From the NCBI RefSeq assembly GCF_004745505.1, contig NZ_RKLX01000023.1, forward strand, positions 1 through 39,632: a stretch of DNA of 39,632 nucleotides, in the 5' to 3' direction. Shown here piece after piece: positions 16,799-25,039 of the stretch. Every line of letters starts with the position of its first letter. Position 1 is the first letter of the stretch. A program made the position numbers and the translations under genes. This DNA is from Levilactobacillus suantsaiihabitans (GTDB taxonomy: Bacteria > Bacillota > Bacilli > Lactobacillales > Lactobacillaceae). Under the pieces are notes generated by a model. The model saw only the letters and a program-made list of their open reading frames with translations. It was not told where the DNA came from and searched no databases.

Positions 16799-16931
16799 CC
16801 TTTACATAGCTGAAACGTGCGCCAAAAGGCAGCCGGTTCCGCTTAAAACGACTAACCAAATAATCCAAACCCAGGATTATTCGGTTAGCCGCCTTAACGC
16901 TCGCCGGCTAATCGCCTTTGGGCCCACGCTC
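16799..16931 (+). repeat. Family 2 intergenic repeat, long form
   Basis: The type copy of the long form: CCTTTACATAGCTGAAACG, then GTGCGCCAAAAGGC (16818-16831) and, at the other end, GCCTTTGGGCCCAC, which are inverted repeats. An internal pair AATAATCC/GGATTATT gives a further hairpin. It lies exactly between the stop codon of the arylsulfotransferase-like gene (16940) and its terminator, so it is part of that transcript's 3' untranslated region. Confidence 0.85.
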
Positions 16932-16939
16932 ATTTTACT

Positions 16940-18664
16940 TTATTTCATGGCAGGCTTGATTTCGTTTAACTTAACGGTAGCGCTACCCGGATACAATGCC
17001 ATTCGTTGGGCCCGGTAGCTCCAGTCGCCGTGCTTGAAGTGGGTCCGGTCGACGTCAAAGACGATTTGGTTGGTCTTGCGGTTGACCTCGACGAACTCGC
17101 TGCGTTTCCCGTTGCTGGCGTAACCAAAGCCAATCAGCGTGTTGTGGCGACCGACAGCGTAACTACTGCCGACGATGTTGGTGAAGTTGCGTTGGCCCAG
17201 GGATTTCCCGAAGCTCCAGGTCTTGGTGACCGTGTACTTCAGTTGGTCGATGGACACGATTTCCCCGGCCGACCATTTCTTGGATTGCTTGGTCTTGCCC
17301 CGCGTGACCGGCACGTTGTTGTCATAGAACTCCAGGGCAATCGATTCGCCCTTGTTCTTGCGCTTGTGAATGATGTTGACGGCGTGTTGGCCCCCGCTGT
17401 AGCGGAAATGCTTGGTCGTGGGCTGCAGCAGGTAGGCCTGGTAGCGTTGCGGCAGCTTTTCCGGCGCGGCTAAGATCCACTGCAGTTTGGTCGTCTTGTA
17501 ATTGATGGCAAAGATCATATCCTGATTACGCCCGGAAACGATCAGCTCGTCGCGTTGGGGATCGTAGACCATCGAGTTTTGGTGGAACCAGTCGATCTTC
17601 CCGTCGGCCCGGTGCGTCCCGTCGTACTTGGTGTAAGCCGATTTCGGCAAAATACGCTTGAGGTCAATGACCTTGACGATTTTGGCCGTCTTGTAGTCGA
17701 TCTCAATCATGGTGTCTTCCACGTACTTACTGCTGCCGTCGTCGACCGTCAAGAGCAGGTTGCGGTTGGGCAGCTGGATGGCGTCGTGGTGAATCACCGT
17801 GTTGGTCGCTAACTTACTGTGGTCCTGGCGCGTCGGAAATTGGCCTTCGAAATTGTACTGGCGGTAAACGCGACCGTAAAAGTCGGTCTCCCGGAGCGCG
17901 TTGTATTTATGCTCGCTAGCCGAAATCTTGGTCAGAATCAACAGGTGGTTGTTGGCCAGGCGTTTGAACACGTGGGAAATGGGGTTGGTGCTATACCAGC
18001 GGACCTGACCGCGGGCGTCCAAGCCATACGTGGTGCCCTGACTGGAGACGGCAAACGTCAACCAGTTATTACCCTTACCCAGTGCCATCTTCTTGGGGTG
18101 GCTGGTCTTGAGCGTGTTCTTGCCGATGCCGTGTGGCGCCTTGCCCGTTTTCAGGGTGTAGGTGGCGTAGCTCTTATGGCCATTTTTCTGGGTAAACGTC
18201 AGCGTGACCCGATTGGTCCGGTTGGCGTACAGGCCGAGGACCCCAATCGAATGGGCGGTCCGGTAGCCAGCCACGTGTTTGGTCAACGTCGTCTTCGGCG
18301 TATCGCCGTGAACGGTCAGCTTGACCTTGGTCGCCGCGGCCGTCTTGACCAAGATCAGCCCAGATAGTGGCGAAGTTTTATAAGGATTGACGATGACCTT
18401 GGCGTGCGTGATGCCTGGCTTGACGTGGCGCAGGTCCTCACGGTAGGCTGCGTTAAGCTTGTTGGTGGCCGTCGTGTTCTTGGTCGATACGGCCGGCCGC
18501 AAATTGAGCTTGATTTGGTTGGTCGACAGAATGTTTTTCTTGGCATAATGTTGATGGACCAACAAAAGCCGCCGAACGTTGTGCCGCTCATGGTAGGCGG
18601 TCGCTCCGCCGCCAATCACTAGCACGACCAGTACGCCCAGCGTAATCTTCCAAAACTTTTTCAT
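16940..18664 (-). CDS. Membrane-anchored arylsulfotransferase-like protein
   Basis: A 574-residue protein with an N-terminal signal anchor (KKFWKITLGVLVVLVIGGG, about 2-20) and an external region. An N-terminal beta-sandwich-like part with repeated TVTL/TKVKL strands is followed by the arylsulfotransferase (ASST) propeller: YGLDARGQVRWYSTN, NNHLLILTKIS, HHDAIQLPNRNLLLTVDDG, DWFHQNSMVYDPQRDELIVSGRNQDMIFAINYKT (shown in part). Family members move sulfate between phenolic compounds, but in lactobacilli the activity is not established and a surface-binding role is possible. GAGGAG precedes the ATG. The gene is single, with a family 2 repeat in its 3' end. Confidence 0.8.
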   Translation of the reverse strand: MKKFWKITLGVLVVLVIGGGATAYHERHNVRRLLLVHQHYAKKNILSTNQIKLNLRPAVSTKNTTATNKLNAAYREDLRHVKPGITHAKVIVNPYKTSPLSGLILVKTAAATKVKLTVHGDTPKTTLTKHVAGYRTAHSIGVLGLYANRTNRVTLTFTQKNGHKSYATYTLKTGKAPHGIGKNTLKTSHPKKMALGKGNNWLTFAVSSQGTTYGLDARGQVRWYSTNPISHVFKRLANNHLLILTKISASEHKYNALRETDFYGRVYRQYNFEGQFPTRQDHSKLATNTVIHHDAIQLPNRNLLLTVDDGSSKYVEDTMIEIDYKTAKIVKVIDLKRILPKSAYTKYDGTHRADGKIDWFHQNSMVYDPQRDELIVSGRNQDMIFAINYKTTKLQWILAAPEKLPQRYQAYLLQPTTKHFRYSGGQHAVNIIHKRKNKGESIALEFYDNNVPVTRGKTKQSKKWSAGEIVSIDQLKYTVTKTWSFGKSLGQRNFTNIVGSSYAVGRHNTLIGFGYASNGKRSEFVEVNRKTNQIVFDVDRTHFKHGDWSYRAQRMALYPGSATVKLNEIKPAMK

Positions 18665-18982
18665 GATATGTAAAAACTCCTCAAATATTTTCCGTGTTAA
18701 TCACGAGTAAATGCTCTTGCCATTTTAGCAATTATTTTATAAAAATTCAACCGGACCCCCGTGTGACGGCTTTTTCCCGGGGACGGTAGGCGGGGGATGA
18801 AAACAGCACCTCCACCAGTGGCTACGGATTGCGCGTTTCGATAATCCAGATGAAGGCCTGTTCTTTTAAGGGGCAATGGGTTAAGTAAAGTTAATTGTGC
18901 ACCACCCTATCGTCAGGGGCCGAAATCTTGTATACTGTTCCTATCAAGATGAGATGGGCGCTGCCTGTCGGGAGGAGTACGT
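18665..18982. other. Divergent intergenic region
   Basis: A 318-bp gap with no gene. A -10-like TATACT at 18931-18936 probably serves the DUF975 gene; it is flanked by the inverted repeat ATCTTG (18925-18930) and CAAGAT (18945-18950), a possible operator. The fragment GGACGGTAGGCGG at 18780 recalls the end of family 1. Confidence 0.45.
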
Positions 18983-19720
18983 ATGGATAAGCAAGATCGG
19001 GTGAACTTTAAATTAGGGGCCAAACAACAGGTTTCCAACAATTTTAAATTCTACCTACTACTATCAATTTTATGGATGGCGATGCAGTGGATCGGCGGGA
19101 GCATGTATGCCCGTGACCTGAACTGGGCCGAACGCGTCTTAAGCGATGGCAGCGCTACGGTTGGCTGGAATGGCTTCTTCTCGTTTGCTGGGTTGTTCTT
19201 TTTGGTGGCCAGCATGTTGCGGATGGGGGTTCGCTTGACCATGATCGACCTGGACCGGGGCAAGATCGAAGCCGACAACCCGATTCAGCGGTCATTTGCG
19301 CTCTTTGACAAGGGCCAGTACTTCCTGGGGTGGATCTTCATCAGCATTCTGACGGGGATTTTCGTGGCGCTGTGGTCACTGCTGTTCGTTTTCCCAGGGA
19401 TCATCAAGGCCTACGCCTATTCGCAAGCCTTCTACATTTACCGGGATGCGGTCGACCGCGGTGAAAAAATGACGGCGTTAGAGGCCATCACGGCATCGCG
19501 AAAATTAATGGACGGCAACAAGGCGTTTCTGTTCATCATGGACTTGAGCTTCATCCTCTGGTTCATGGTGGAGGCCATAACGTTCAATATCGCCGGTCTG
19601 TTTGTCAATCCGTACTACGACCTCACGCGGGCCAAGTTCTACAACCAGCTGGTCGTGCGGGAACAAGACGTTCCGGGCGGCACACAGTTTACAGCGCCTG
19701 GCCATGAGTCTGAAAATTAA
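18983..19720 (+). CDS. DUF975 family membrane protein
   Basis: A 245-residue protein with about six hydrophobic segments. The family pattern is clear: SLLFVFPGIIKAYAYSQAFYIYRD followed by ALEAITASRKLMDGNKAFLFIMDLSFILWFM (both shown in part). The function of DUF975 is unknown; it is common in lactobacilli and clostridia. The ribosome site GGGAGGAG is well placed before the ATG. It is monocistronic with its own terminator. Confidence 0.85.
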   Translation: MDKQDRVNFKLGAKQQVSNNFKFYLLLSILWMAMQWIGGSMYARDLNWAERVLSDGSATVGWNGFFSFAGLFFLVASMLRMGVRLTMIDLDRGKIEADNPIQRSFALFDKGQYFLGWIFISILTGIFVALWSLLFVFPGIIKAYAYSQAFYIYRDAVDRGEKMTALEAITASRKLMDGNKAFLFIMDLSFILWFMVEAITFNIAGLFVNPYYDLTRAKFYNQLVVREQDVPGGTQFTAPGHESEN

Positions 19721-19731
19721 TGACGATCGTG

Positions 19732-19760
19732 AAAAGACTTGCCGCGGGCAGGTCTTTTTT
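19732..19760 (+). terminator. Terminator of the DUF975 gene
   Basis: AAAAGACTTGCC (19732-19743) pairs with GGCAGGTCTTTT (19747-19758), loop GCG, followed by Ts. Confidence 0.9.
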
Positions 19761-20046
19761 GGTTAGTGATGGGGATTGGTGGGTTGCAGTTACGTATGGT
19801 CAACCTGGTCGCCTACCCGGGGTGAAATTAACGTGTTGATTCCCGGAGTGGTGGGGTTGTGTCCACTAGGATTGGTGAAACTAGGCGCCGGTATCAGCTG
19901 GAATTCTGGCTATTTTAGGGAACAACTTCCTCCGGCTGATTTTGGCAAGTTGACGGCTATCGGGAACATTGCATGTAGCTGATAAATTAATTGCTACCAA
20001 GGGTTAAACCAATTGTTATTGATAACCACCTCTGTAGCCGAGAGCT

Positions 20047-20206
20047 CGCCAAATATGGGTTCAGCCGTGGGAGTTCTCTTAGCGGCGTGGGCCATGCCGC
20101 TTAGGGAACTGGCGTCTTTGAGACGTGTCCTTCGGCTCAAAGCGAGGCGTCGAGACCGTCCTTTGGCTCGACCCGTCCGCCCCAGCGTTCCAACCCATAT
20201 TTGGCG
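20047..20206 (+). repeat. Family 1 structured repeat, complete 160-bp copy
   Basis: Bounded by CGCCAAATATGGGTT (20047-20061) and its inverse AACCCATATTTGGCG (20192-20206). Inside are three hairpins: H1 20073-20109 (GTTCTCTTAGCGGC with GCCGCTTAGGGAAC), H2 20116-20142 (CTTTGAG with CTCAAAG), H3 20149-20172 (GTCGAG with CTCGAC). Flanking similarity to other copies extends to about 19950 and 20290. The gap 19761-20404 holds no gene besides this. Confidence 0.9.
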
Positions 20207-20331
20207 AACGGTAGGCGATCAGTATTAACTATGAAGCGGTCAACAACCGAATTTAACGCCATGAGTCACATGCTAACACAAGGTTTAGCCATTAAATCAA
20301 GGCCATTCGTTAAACCAGCAGCGAAAAAAGC

Positions 20332-20359
20332 TTGCCAAATCGAGTGTACTAGGTATAAT
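20332..20359 (+). promoter_or_regulatory. Promoter of the GntR-ABC operon
   Basis: TTGCCA (20332-20337), a 16-nt spacer and a consensus TATAAT (20354-20359). Confidence 0.8.
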
Positions 20360-20366
20360 AGTACAC
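20344..20366. promoter_or_regulatory. YtrA-type operator over the -10 box
   Basis: GTGTACT (20344-20350) and AGTACAC (20360-20366) form a perfect inverted repeat with a 9-nt spacer that includes the TATAAT box. YtrA-subfamily GntR proteins bind palindromes of the form GTnTAnTA...TAnTAnAC, so autorepression of this operon is likely. Confidence 0.75.
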
Positions 20367-20404
20367 ACAGGACACGTAGCCAAACACCAAGGGGTGAACC
20401 AAAT

Positions 20405-20776
20405 ATGCAAATGAATGACTCCAGCCTGCCGTACTACGAACAGCTGGTTTGGCGGGTCAAGCAACAGATCGTCCAGGGCATTTTGAAGCCGGGGGACCGG
20501 TTGCCGTCGGTCCGCGATATGGCGCGGCAAGAGCAGCTGAACCCCAACACGGTCAGCAAGGCTTACAAGCAATTGGAAACACAACAGGTGATCACCACCG
20601 TTCACGGTAAGGGCACGTATGTCCGCGAAACCGCAACGGCGCCGGGAGATTCGGCCCAAGTGGTCGCCAGTAAAAAACAACTTTTAACGTTACTCACGGA
20701 GATTCGCTACCTGGGGGTGCCCCTGGACGAGGTCGTGAGTTGGATCAAACAGGCATATGAGGGGGTAGAGCAGTGA
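20405..20776 (+). CDS. GntR family regulator, YtrA subfamily
   Basis: A 123-residue repressor: a winged helix (PYYEQLVWRVKQQIVQGILKPGDRLPSVRDMARQEQLNPNTVSKAYKQLE, about 8-58, abbreviated) and a short C-terminal dimerisation tail, the length of YtrA proteins, which sit in front of ABC transporter genes. The ATG at 20405 is chosen because it follows AAGGGGTG and the promoter at 20332-20359; the open frame to 20201 would run through the repeat and the promoter. Stop and next start overlap (GTGA). Confidence 0.92.
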   Translation: MQMNDSSLPYYEQLVWRVKQQIVQGILKPGDRLPSVRDMARQEQLNPNTVSKAYKQLETQQVITTVHGKGTYVRETATAPGDSAQVVASKKQLLTLLTEIRYLGVPLDEVVSWIKQAYEGVEQ

Positions 20777-21666
20777 CCTTACAGGTGAAGCAATTAAGCA
20801 AGCAAATCAATAAACACCAAATCATTTCGGACGTGACCTTTAACTGGGCACCGGGCGAAATCATTGGCTTGGTCGGCAGAAACGGCGTCGGTAAGACCAC
20901 CTTGTTTCGGACGATGGTCAACCATTACGTGGCCGATGCGGGACAGGTGTTGGTGGATGACCACCCCATCCAGCAGGCGCCCACGCGGCAACGCGAGATT
21001 TTCTTCTTAGACACGCAGTACAATTTTTTGAGCAATTATAGTTTAAAGGAACTGCCAGATTTCTACAGCCTGGTGTATCCCAAATTCGACCGGCAACGGT
21101 ACGGCGAGCTGTTACGGCATTTTGACCTGAACGCTGGCGACCAGTACCGGCGGTTATCCAAGGGGATGCGGGCGATGGTCAACATCATTTTGGCGTTGAC
21201 GTCTAACGCGACGTACCTCATTTTGGACGAACCCTTTGACGGGCTGGACGTGATCGTGCGCGAAAATATTGCGACCATGGTGATTGATGAGGTGGCCGAT
21301 CAGCGCAAGGGGTTCTTGATTTCCTCGCATGATTTAAACGAGCTGGACGGCCTGAGCGACCGTGTCTTGTTGCTCAAGGACAGTCAACTGGCTCACGATT
21401 ACAATCTGGAAGCCATCCGGGAAACGGCCAAGAAGATTCAGCTGGTCTTGCCGGACAAGACAATTCCGGCGGTGCTCAAGGAACACAGCCACCTGATTCG
21501 CGTTTCCGGACGCGTGTTGGTGGTCGTCATCACGGACTACACCGACGCCATCGACCAGCAGTTGCGGGCACTGCATCCCGTCTTGTTGGAAGAATTGCCG
21601 TTGACACTCGAAGACCTGTTCCGAGCGAACTTGGCGCACGATACAGGCTATCAATTACTCAAGTAG
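20773..21666 (+). CDS. ABC transporter ATP-binding protein
   Basis: A 297-residue ATPase with Walker A GLVGRNGVGKTT, signature RLSKGMRAMV (the LSKGM form of YtrB-like exporters), Walker B YLILDEPFDGLD and the switch His in ISSHDLNEL. The C-terminal ~80 residues are an accessory domain. It starts with GTG overlapping the GntR stop by 4 bp and is followed by its permease after 12 bp. YtrA-linked transporters often react to cell-wall antibiotics; this is inference here. Confidence 0.92.
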   Translation: MTLQVKQLSKQINKHQIISDVTFNWAPGEIIGLVGRNGVGKTTLFRTMVNHYVADAGQVLVDDHPIQQAPTRQREIFFLDTQYNFLSNYSLKELPDFYSLVYPKFDRQRYGELLRHFDLNAGDQYRRLSKGMRAMVNIILALTSNATYLILDEPFDGLDVIVRENIATMVIDEVADQRKGFLISSHDLNELDGLSDRVLLLKDSQLAHDYNLEAIRETAKKIQLVLPDKTIPAVLKEHSHLIRVSGRVLVVVITDYTDAIDQQLRALHPVLLEELPLTLEDLFRANLAHDTGYQLLK

Positions 21667-21678
21667 GGGGTAGGGACT

Positions 21679-22626
21679 TTGCAAAATCAAGTAACGAAAT
21701 TAATCTGGCGACGACACCGCCGGACGTTTGTGCTGGCGGGGCTCCTTTCTATGCTGGTCGCGGTGGCTAATGACCTGATCACCCTGCACGGATTGAACCA
21801 GACGCAGGGACACTATGAATTGGTGAAGGCCAGCATCAATCACTGGGAAGTGTATAATACCAGCAACTTTCCGGCGTATTCCTTTTGGTTGTTGATTGTG
21901 GCCTGGCTTCTCGGCCTGGTGTTAATGAATCAGGACCTGACGGATAACTTTAATCAATTCTTATTCAGTAGCGGCTTTTCCCGTCAGCGGGTCTATTGGA
22001 CCAAGTTGTGGCAGGGCCTCCTGGCAATGCTGGTCATTGTCAGCTTGACGCTGGCCGTGCAGTATGGTATTTTTTGGGTCAGTCTTCCGGCCAGAATCGG
22101 GTTTCATCTCGCCTGGCCGGGACTGATTACCTCGTGGGGCTATGGCTTGGCCGGCTCACTGGGGATGTTTGCGATGTGTTGGTTTGCGGCCCTGATCGTG
22201 GGGCAGACCGGCGCCTTAGTCGTGACCCTCATTGGGTTCACCCTGTCACTGTCCGGCGTGGCCGCTATCTTTGAACAACTGGATAGCAACGGTGGTCTGG
22301 GATGGAACTTAAGCGGCGCCCAAGTGGCTTGGCTATCTGCCGGGTCCTGGGTCATGGCGGCCCTGATCCTATTCATCTGGGGCGCGTACCTGTATCAGCA
22401 CCTCTCGCTGGAACACAATGGCGAATATCTGCTGTTCCCAGGTTTGCGCGTGCCCGTTTACATCGTGTTCGTCGTGTACGTGACCGGCATCAACGGGTTC
22501 AACGGGACGGATACGTACAGCACTATCATCAGCTTCTTGGTCTCCGCCGCCTTCGGGTATTTCTGGCTCTGGCGGCCCGGCATCATGGCCAAGTGGCATC
22601 GGTGGCGCTCACAACGCGAAGGCTAG
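21679..22626 (+). CDS. ABC transporter permease subunit
   Basis: A 315-residue protein with about six to seven hydrophobic helices (for example FVLAGLLSMLVAVANDLITL, SFWLLIVAWLLGLVLM, GLLAMLVIVSLTLAVQYGIF, AALIVGQTGALVVTLIGF, VYIVFVVYVTGI). It partners the preceding ATPase. The start is a TTG at 21679 with GGGGGTAGGGA just upstream. There is no close named family beyond ABC-2-type permeases; the substrate is unknown. Confidence 0.8.
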   Translation: MQNQVTKLIWRRHRRTFVLAGLLSMLVAVANDLITLHGLNQTQGHYELVKASINHWEVYNTSNFPAYSFWLLIVAWLLGLVLMNQDLTDNFNQFLFSSGFSRQRVYWTKLWQGLLAMLVIVSLTLAVQYGIFWVSLPARIGFHLAWPGLITSWGYGLAGSLGMFAMCWFAALIVGQTGALVVTLIGFTLSLSGVAAIFEQLDSNGGLGWNLSGAQVAWLSAGSWVMAALILFIWGAYLYQHLSLEHNGEYLLFPGLRVPVYIVFVVYVTGINGFNGTDTYSTIISFLVSAAFGYFWLWRPGIMAKWHRWRSQREG

Positions 22627-22689
22627 AGAGTAAGTCGGCGTAGGGTTCAAACGCACAACGGGTAGTCCACGGATTACCAAGGGGAGTGA

Positions 22690-22715
22690 CCAGTGGCGTT
22701 GGGGAACGCTACTGG
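22690..22715. other. Hairpin upstream of the terminator
   Basis: CCAGTGGCGTT (22690-22700) pairs with AACGCTACTGG (22705-22715) around GGGG, one G-U pair. No T-run; purpose unknown. Confidence 0.5.
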
Positions 22716-22721
22716 CAAATG

Positions 22722-22768
22722 AAAATGGTGTTCCTGACTGTCAAGACAGTTGGGAACACCATTTTTTG
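22722..22768. terminator. Terminator between the ABC operon and ydbT
   Basis: A stem of about 20 bp, AAAATGGTGTTCC plus TGACTG on the left and CAGTT plus GGGAACACCATTTT on the right, with Ts on the plus strand and a shorter T-run on the minus strand. It probably serves both converging units. Confidence 0.9.
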
Positions 22769-22876
22769 TTGAATTTGATTTTAGCAATGTTGCTGGAGCG
22801 GCTATTCTTCCGTTACCAGTTAAGTTGCGGCTGGGCCACCGCAACGACAGTCTCGTCAGCCAGCTGGCGCCTAAGG

Positions 22877-24325
22877 TCAAGTCCGGTGCAAGTACCAGTC
22901 GTAAATGGCGTGGGCCGCGTCGGCGTGGAGGTAGCGCAGCTCGATGGCCTGGTTGTGGTTGCCGTGGCGGATGTTGACTACCAGGTGGGCCAGGTGCGTG
23001 CGTTTCATCCAAATCGACCGGGTCAGTTTCATCGACTGAATCTTTTCGGTGGGAATGTAGTACAGTTCTCGTTCCCAGAAGTGGCCGGTCTGTAACGCCA
23101 ATAGCTGTGGGGATAATCGGGCGCCGGCCGTATTCTTAGCGGCAAAGCGACCCTGTAGCGCGGCAATCGGCAAAAGCAGCAGGCTGATCCAGCCCCAACT
23201 GGGCCATACCCACCACAACAGGGCGATGGGCACCGCGACGACCAGCATGGTATTGCGAATTTGATACCAACTGCGGGCGACGTGCAGGGCGGACAGGTCC
23301 GGTTGGTGGTCCGGTAGCCACTGAATAAACGGCTGCATGGTGTCGTAGACGATGGCGTTGTCGATCACCGGCATCACGACCAGGTCGTTGTCGTCGTCAT
23401 CGCTGGCGGCCTTGGAGGCCACGAGAACTTGCACGGTTTGGAGTCGCAGCCATTGCCGGAGGATATTTTGCTTGATCCGGACCCCCTGTAAGCGGTCGAG
23501 CGGCGCCGTGACCGTGTTGCGTTGGAACAATCCCTTGGCCGTGACCAGTTGGTGGCCGGCACGGGACAGTTCGAAATGGTAGTAGCGCGTCAGGGTCCAC
23601 AGAAAAGCGCCCAGCCAGGCAATCAAGATGATGACGATGGCCCCGCCAATCAACAAGGTCAGTCCCAAGTGACTGGCATCGTTGACTAACGCGTCAGTCA
23701 CGTTGCGGGGAACCTTGTCGTATAGGCCTAATAGGACCAATAGAAACGGAATGAAGATCAGCGAGGTCAGGCCGAATTTGACCAGGTCCCGGTAATTGAT
23801 TTGATAATACGCAGCCGGGGTGTCAGTGACGGCCGCTGGTGCGGTGGTGGGGGTTGCGTCGTCGGTCGTCGGGTCTGGGGCGGACGTTGCCGCCGGGGCC
23901 TGCCGGTAGTGGTTGATCTGTTGAGCCACCGTGATGGGGACCGCGGCCAACCGGGCTTCCGGGGCGCTGTCGCTGTGACTGGCCGTTTCGATCAGGACCT
24001 CTTCTAGCTTAAACGGGCGCAGGTAGAACCACTGCTTAGATTGGACCGTTTGGATGCGGGCGTAGGGGATGTGCTCGTGGTGCCGCACGAAGACGCCGGA
24101 GTGGACCACCACCGCGTCGGGCGCGACCACGTAGGTCAACGTCAGCCATTTGGCGAGTGGCCAAACGAAGAAGGCGATGATTAAAATAATCATAATGCCC
24201 CAGAACCAAATCGAGGTGTGGTCGTGATTGGTGAATACCAGAATCAGTAAAAACCAGTAGTCCTTGATGGATTTGGCGATGTGTTGGAGCAGGCCCAATG
24301 GATGCGTGCGTTTAGGCTTGGTCAT
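22877..24325 (-). CDS. ydbT: YdbT-like protein with bacterial PH domains
   Basis: A 482-residue membrane protein with about six hydrophobic segments and three bPH2 units: HSGVFVRHHEHIPYARIQTVQ, then KGLFQRNTVTAPLDRLQGVRIKQNILRQWL, then QTGHFWERELYYIPTEKIQSM (parts shown). A Pro/Ala/Thr-rich linker (residues about 170-195) separates the first and second. The start at 24325 (AGGAGG 6 bases upstream) overlaps ydbS by 14 bp; the frame is open to 24361. The YdbS-YdbT pair is known in B. subtilis to affect resistance to some amylolysin-type bacteriocins; the molecular role is unknown. Confidence 0.88.
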   Translation of the reverse strand: MTKPKRTHPLGLLQHIAKSIKDYWFLLILVFTNHDHTSIWFWGIMIILIIAFFVWPLAKWLTLTYVVAPDAVVVHSGVFVRHHEHIPYARIQTVQSKQWFYLRPFKLEEVLIETASHSDSAPEARLAAVPITVAQQINHYRQAPAATSAPDPTTDDATPTTAPAAVTDTPAAYYQINYRDLVKFGLTSLIFIPFLLVLLGLYDKVPRNVTDALVNDASHLGLTLLIGGAIVIILIAWLGAFLWTLTRYYHFELSRAGHQLVTAKGLFQRNTVTAPLDRLQGVRIKQNILRQWLRLQTVQVLVASKAASDDDDNDLVVMPVIDNAIVYDTMQPFIQWLPDHQPDLSALHVARSWYQIRNTMLVVAVPIALLWWVWPSWGWISLLLLPIAALQGRFAAKNTAGARLSPQLLALQTGHFWERELYYIPTEKIQSMKLTRSIWMKRTHLAHLVVNIRHGNHNQAIELRYLHADAAHAIYDWYLHRT

Positions 24326-24788
24326 GGCGCGCCTCCTGCGCCAACCGCATGATTTGTTCACGGAGGCGCTCAGCTTCGGGGAGTTCTAGCCCTTCGATGT
24401 CGTGGCTAGTGGATGCGGTCGCAATCGAGACCTTGGTCAATTTTTGCCACTGCAGCAGCGGGCCGGCGTTTAACGTGACGTTTTGCACCCGGGCAATCGG
24501 GATGGCGACGCGTTTTTGGAAAATGAACCCAGCTTGCATTTCCACCGCCAGGTCCGTGATGTGATAGCGGGTGAACCGGTAGCGGTACGGGATCAGGGCG
24601 GCTTCGATGAGCGGCTCGATGACCGTGAGAATCAGGGCAAAGACGGTGATCCAAATGGACCAATCCCAGTAATGGTGCGTCAGCCAGAGCAAGCCGCTGA
24701 TGACCAGCAGGGCGCCCAGGCTGCCCAGGGCGCTAATGCCCCAGATGCGCTTAATGCGGGGTGGTAATTGATGGTTGGTTGATGGCAT
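24312..24788 (-). CDS. ydbS: YdbS-like PH domain protein
   Basis: A 158-residue protein with two membrane segments (SALGSLGALLVISGLLWL; WSIWITVFALILTVIEPLI) and one bPH2 domain (TDLAVEMQAGFIFQKRVAIPIARVQNVTLNAGPLLQ, in part). It is the upstream partner of ydbT, co-transcribed and overlapping it. GGGAGGAG precedes the ATG. Confidence 0.9.
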   Translation of the reverse strand: MPSTNHQLPPRIKRIWGISALGSLGALLVISGLLWLTHHYWDWSIWITVFALILTVIEPLIEAALIPYRYRFTRYHITDLAVEMQAGFIFQKRVAIPIARVQNVTLNAGPLLQWQKLTKVSIATASTSHDIEGLELPEAERLREQIMRLAQEARHDQA

Positions 24789-24818
24789 GAAATAACTCCT
24801 CCCTTGAGTGGTAGTCTA

Positions 24819-24847
24819 AGTGTAGCAGGCCGGTGAATCCTTGACAA
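24819..24847 (-). promoter_or_regulatory. ydbST promoter
   Basis: On the minus strand TTGTCA (24847-24842), a 17-nt spacer and TACACT (24824-24819). Confidence 0.6.
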
Positions 24848-24990
24848 TGGTTGGGTGAAAACAGTTAGGTACTTAACCAAAATCGGCGTCAACGGTTAGT
24901 CCCATCAGACGAAAAAGTCTGTCAGCGGTTACGGTCCGGACCAGTAGGGTGTCAAACGTTTAACCTGACGCAGCGTGGTCAAAATGAGGA

Positions 24991-25019
24991 TTGACGCAAC
25001 CTGGTGGACCCCGTATAAT
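24991..25019 (+). promoter_or_regulatory. Promoter of the deoxyribosyltransferase gene
   Basis: TTGACG (24991-24996), a 17-nt spacer and a consensus TATAAT (25014-25019), giving a leader of about 155 nt. Confidence 0.88.
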
Positions 25020-25039
25020 AGCTAACAACAACCAAATCG

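Noticed and set aside
16799-16931. tRNA or small catalytic RNA in the family 2 repeats
   Set aside because: No cloverleaf or T-loop sequence GGTTCGAATC and no CCA end; the hairpins vary in length between copies.
20201-20404. N-terminal extension of the GntR regulator
   Set aside because: It would run through the promoter and operator at 20332-20366; the family alignment begins just after 20405.
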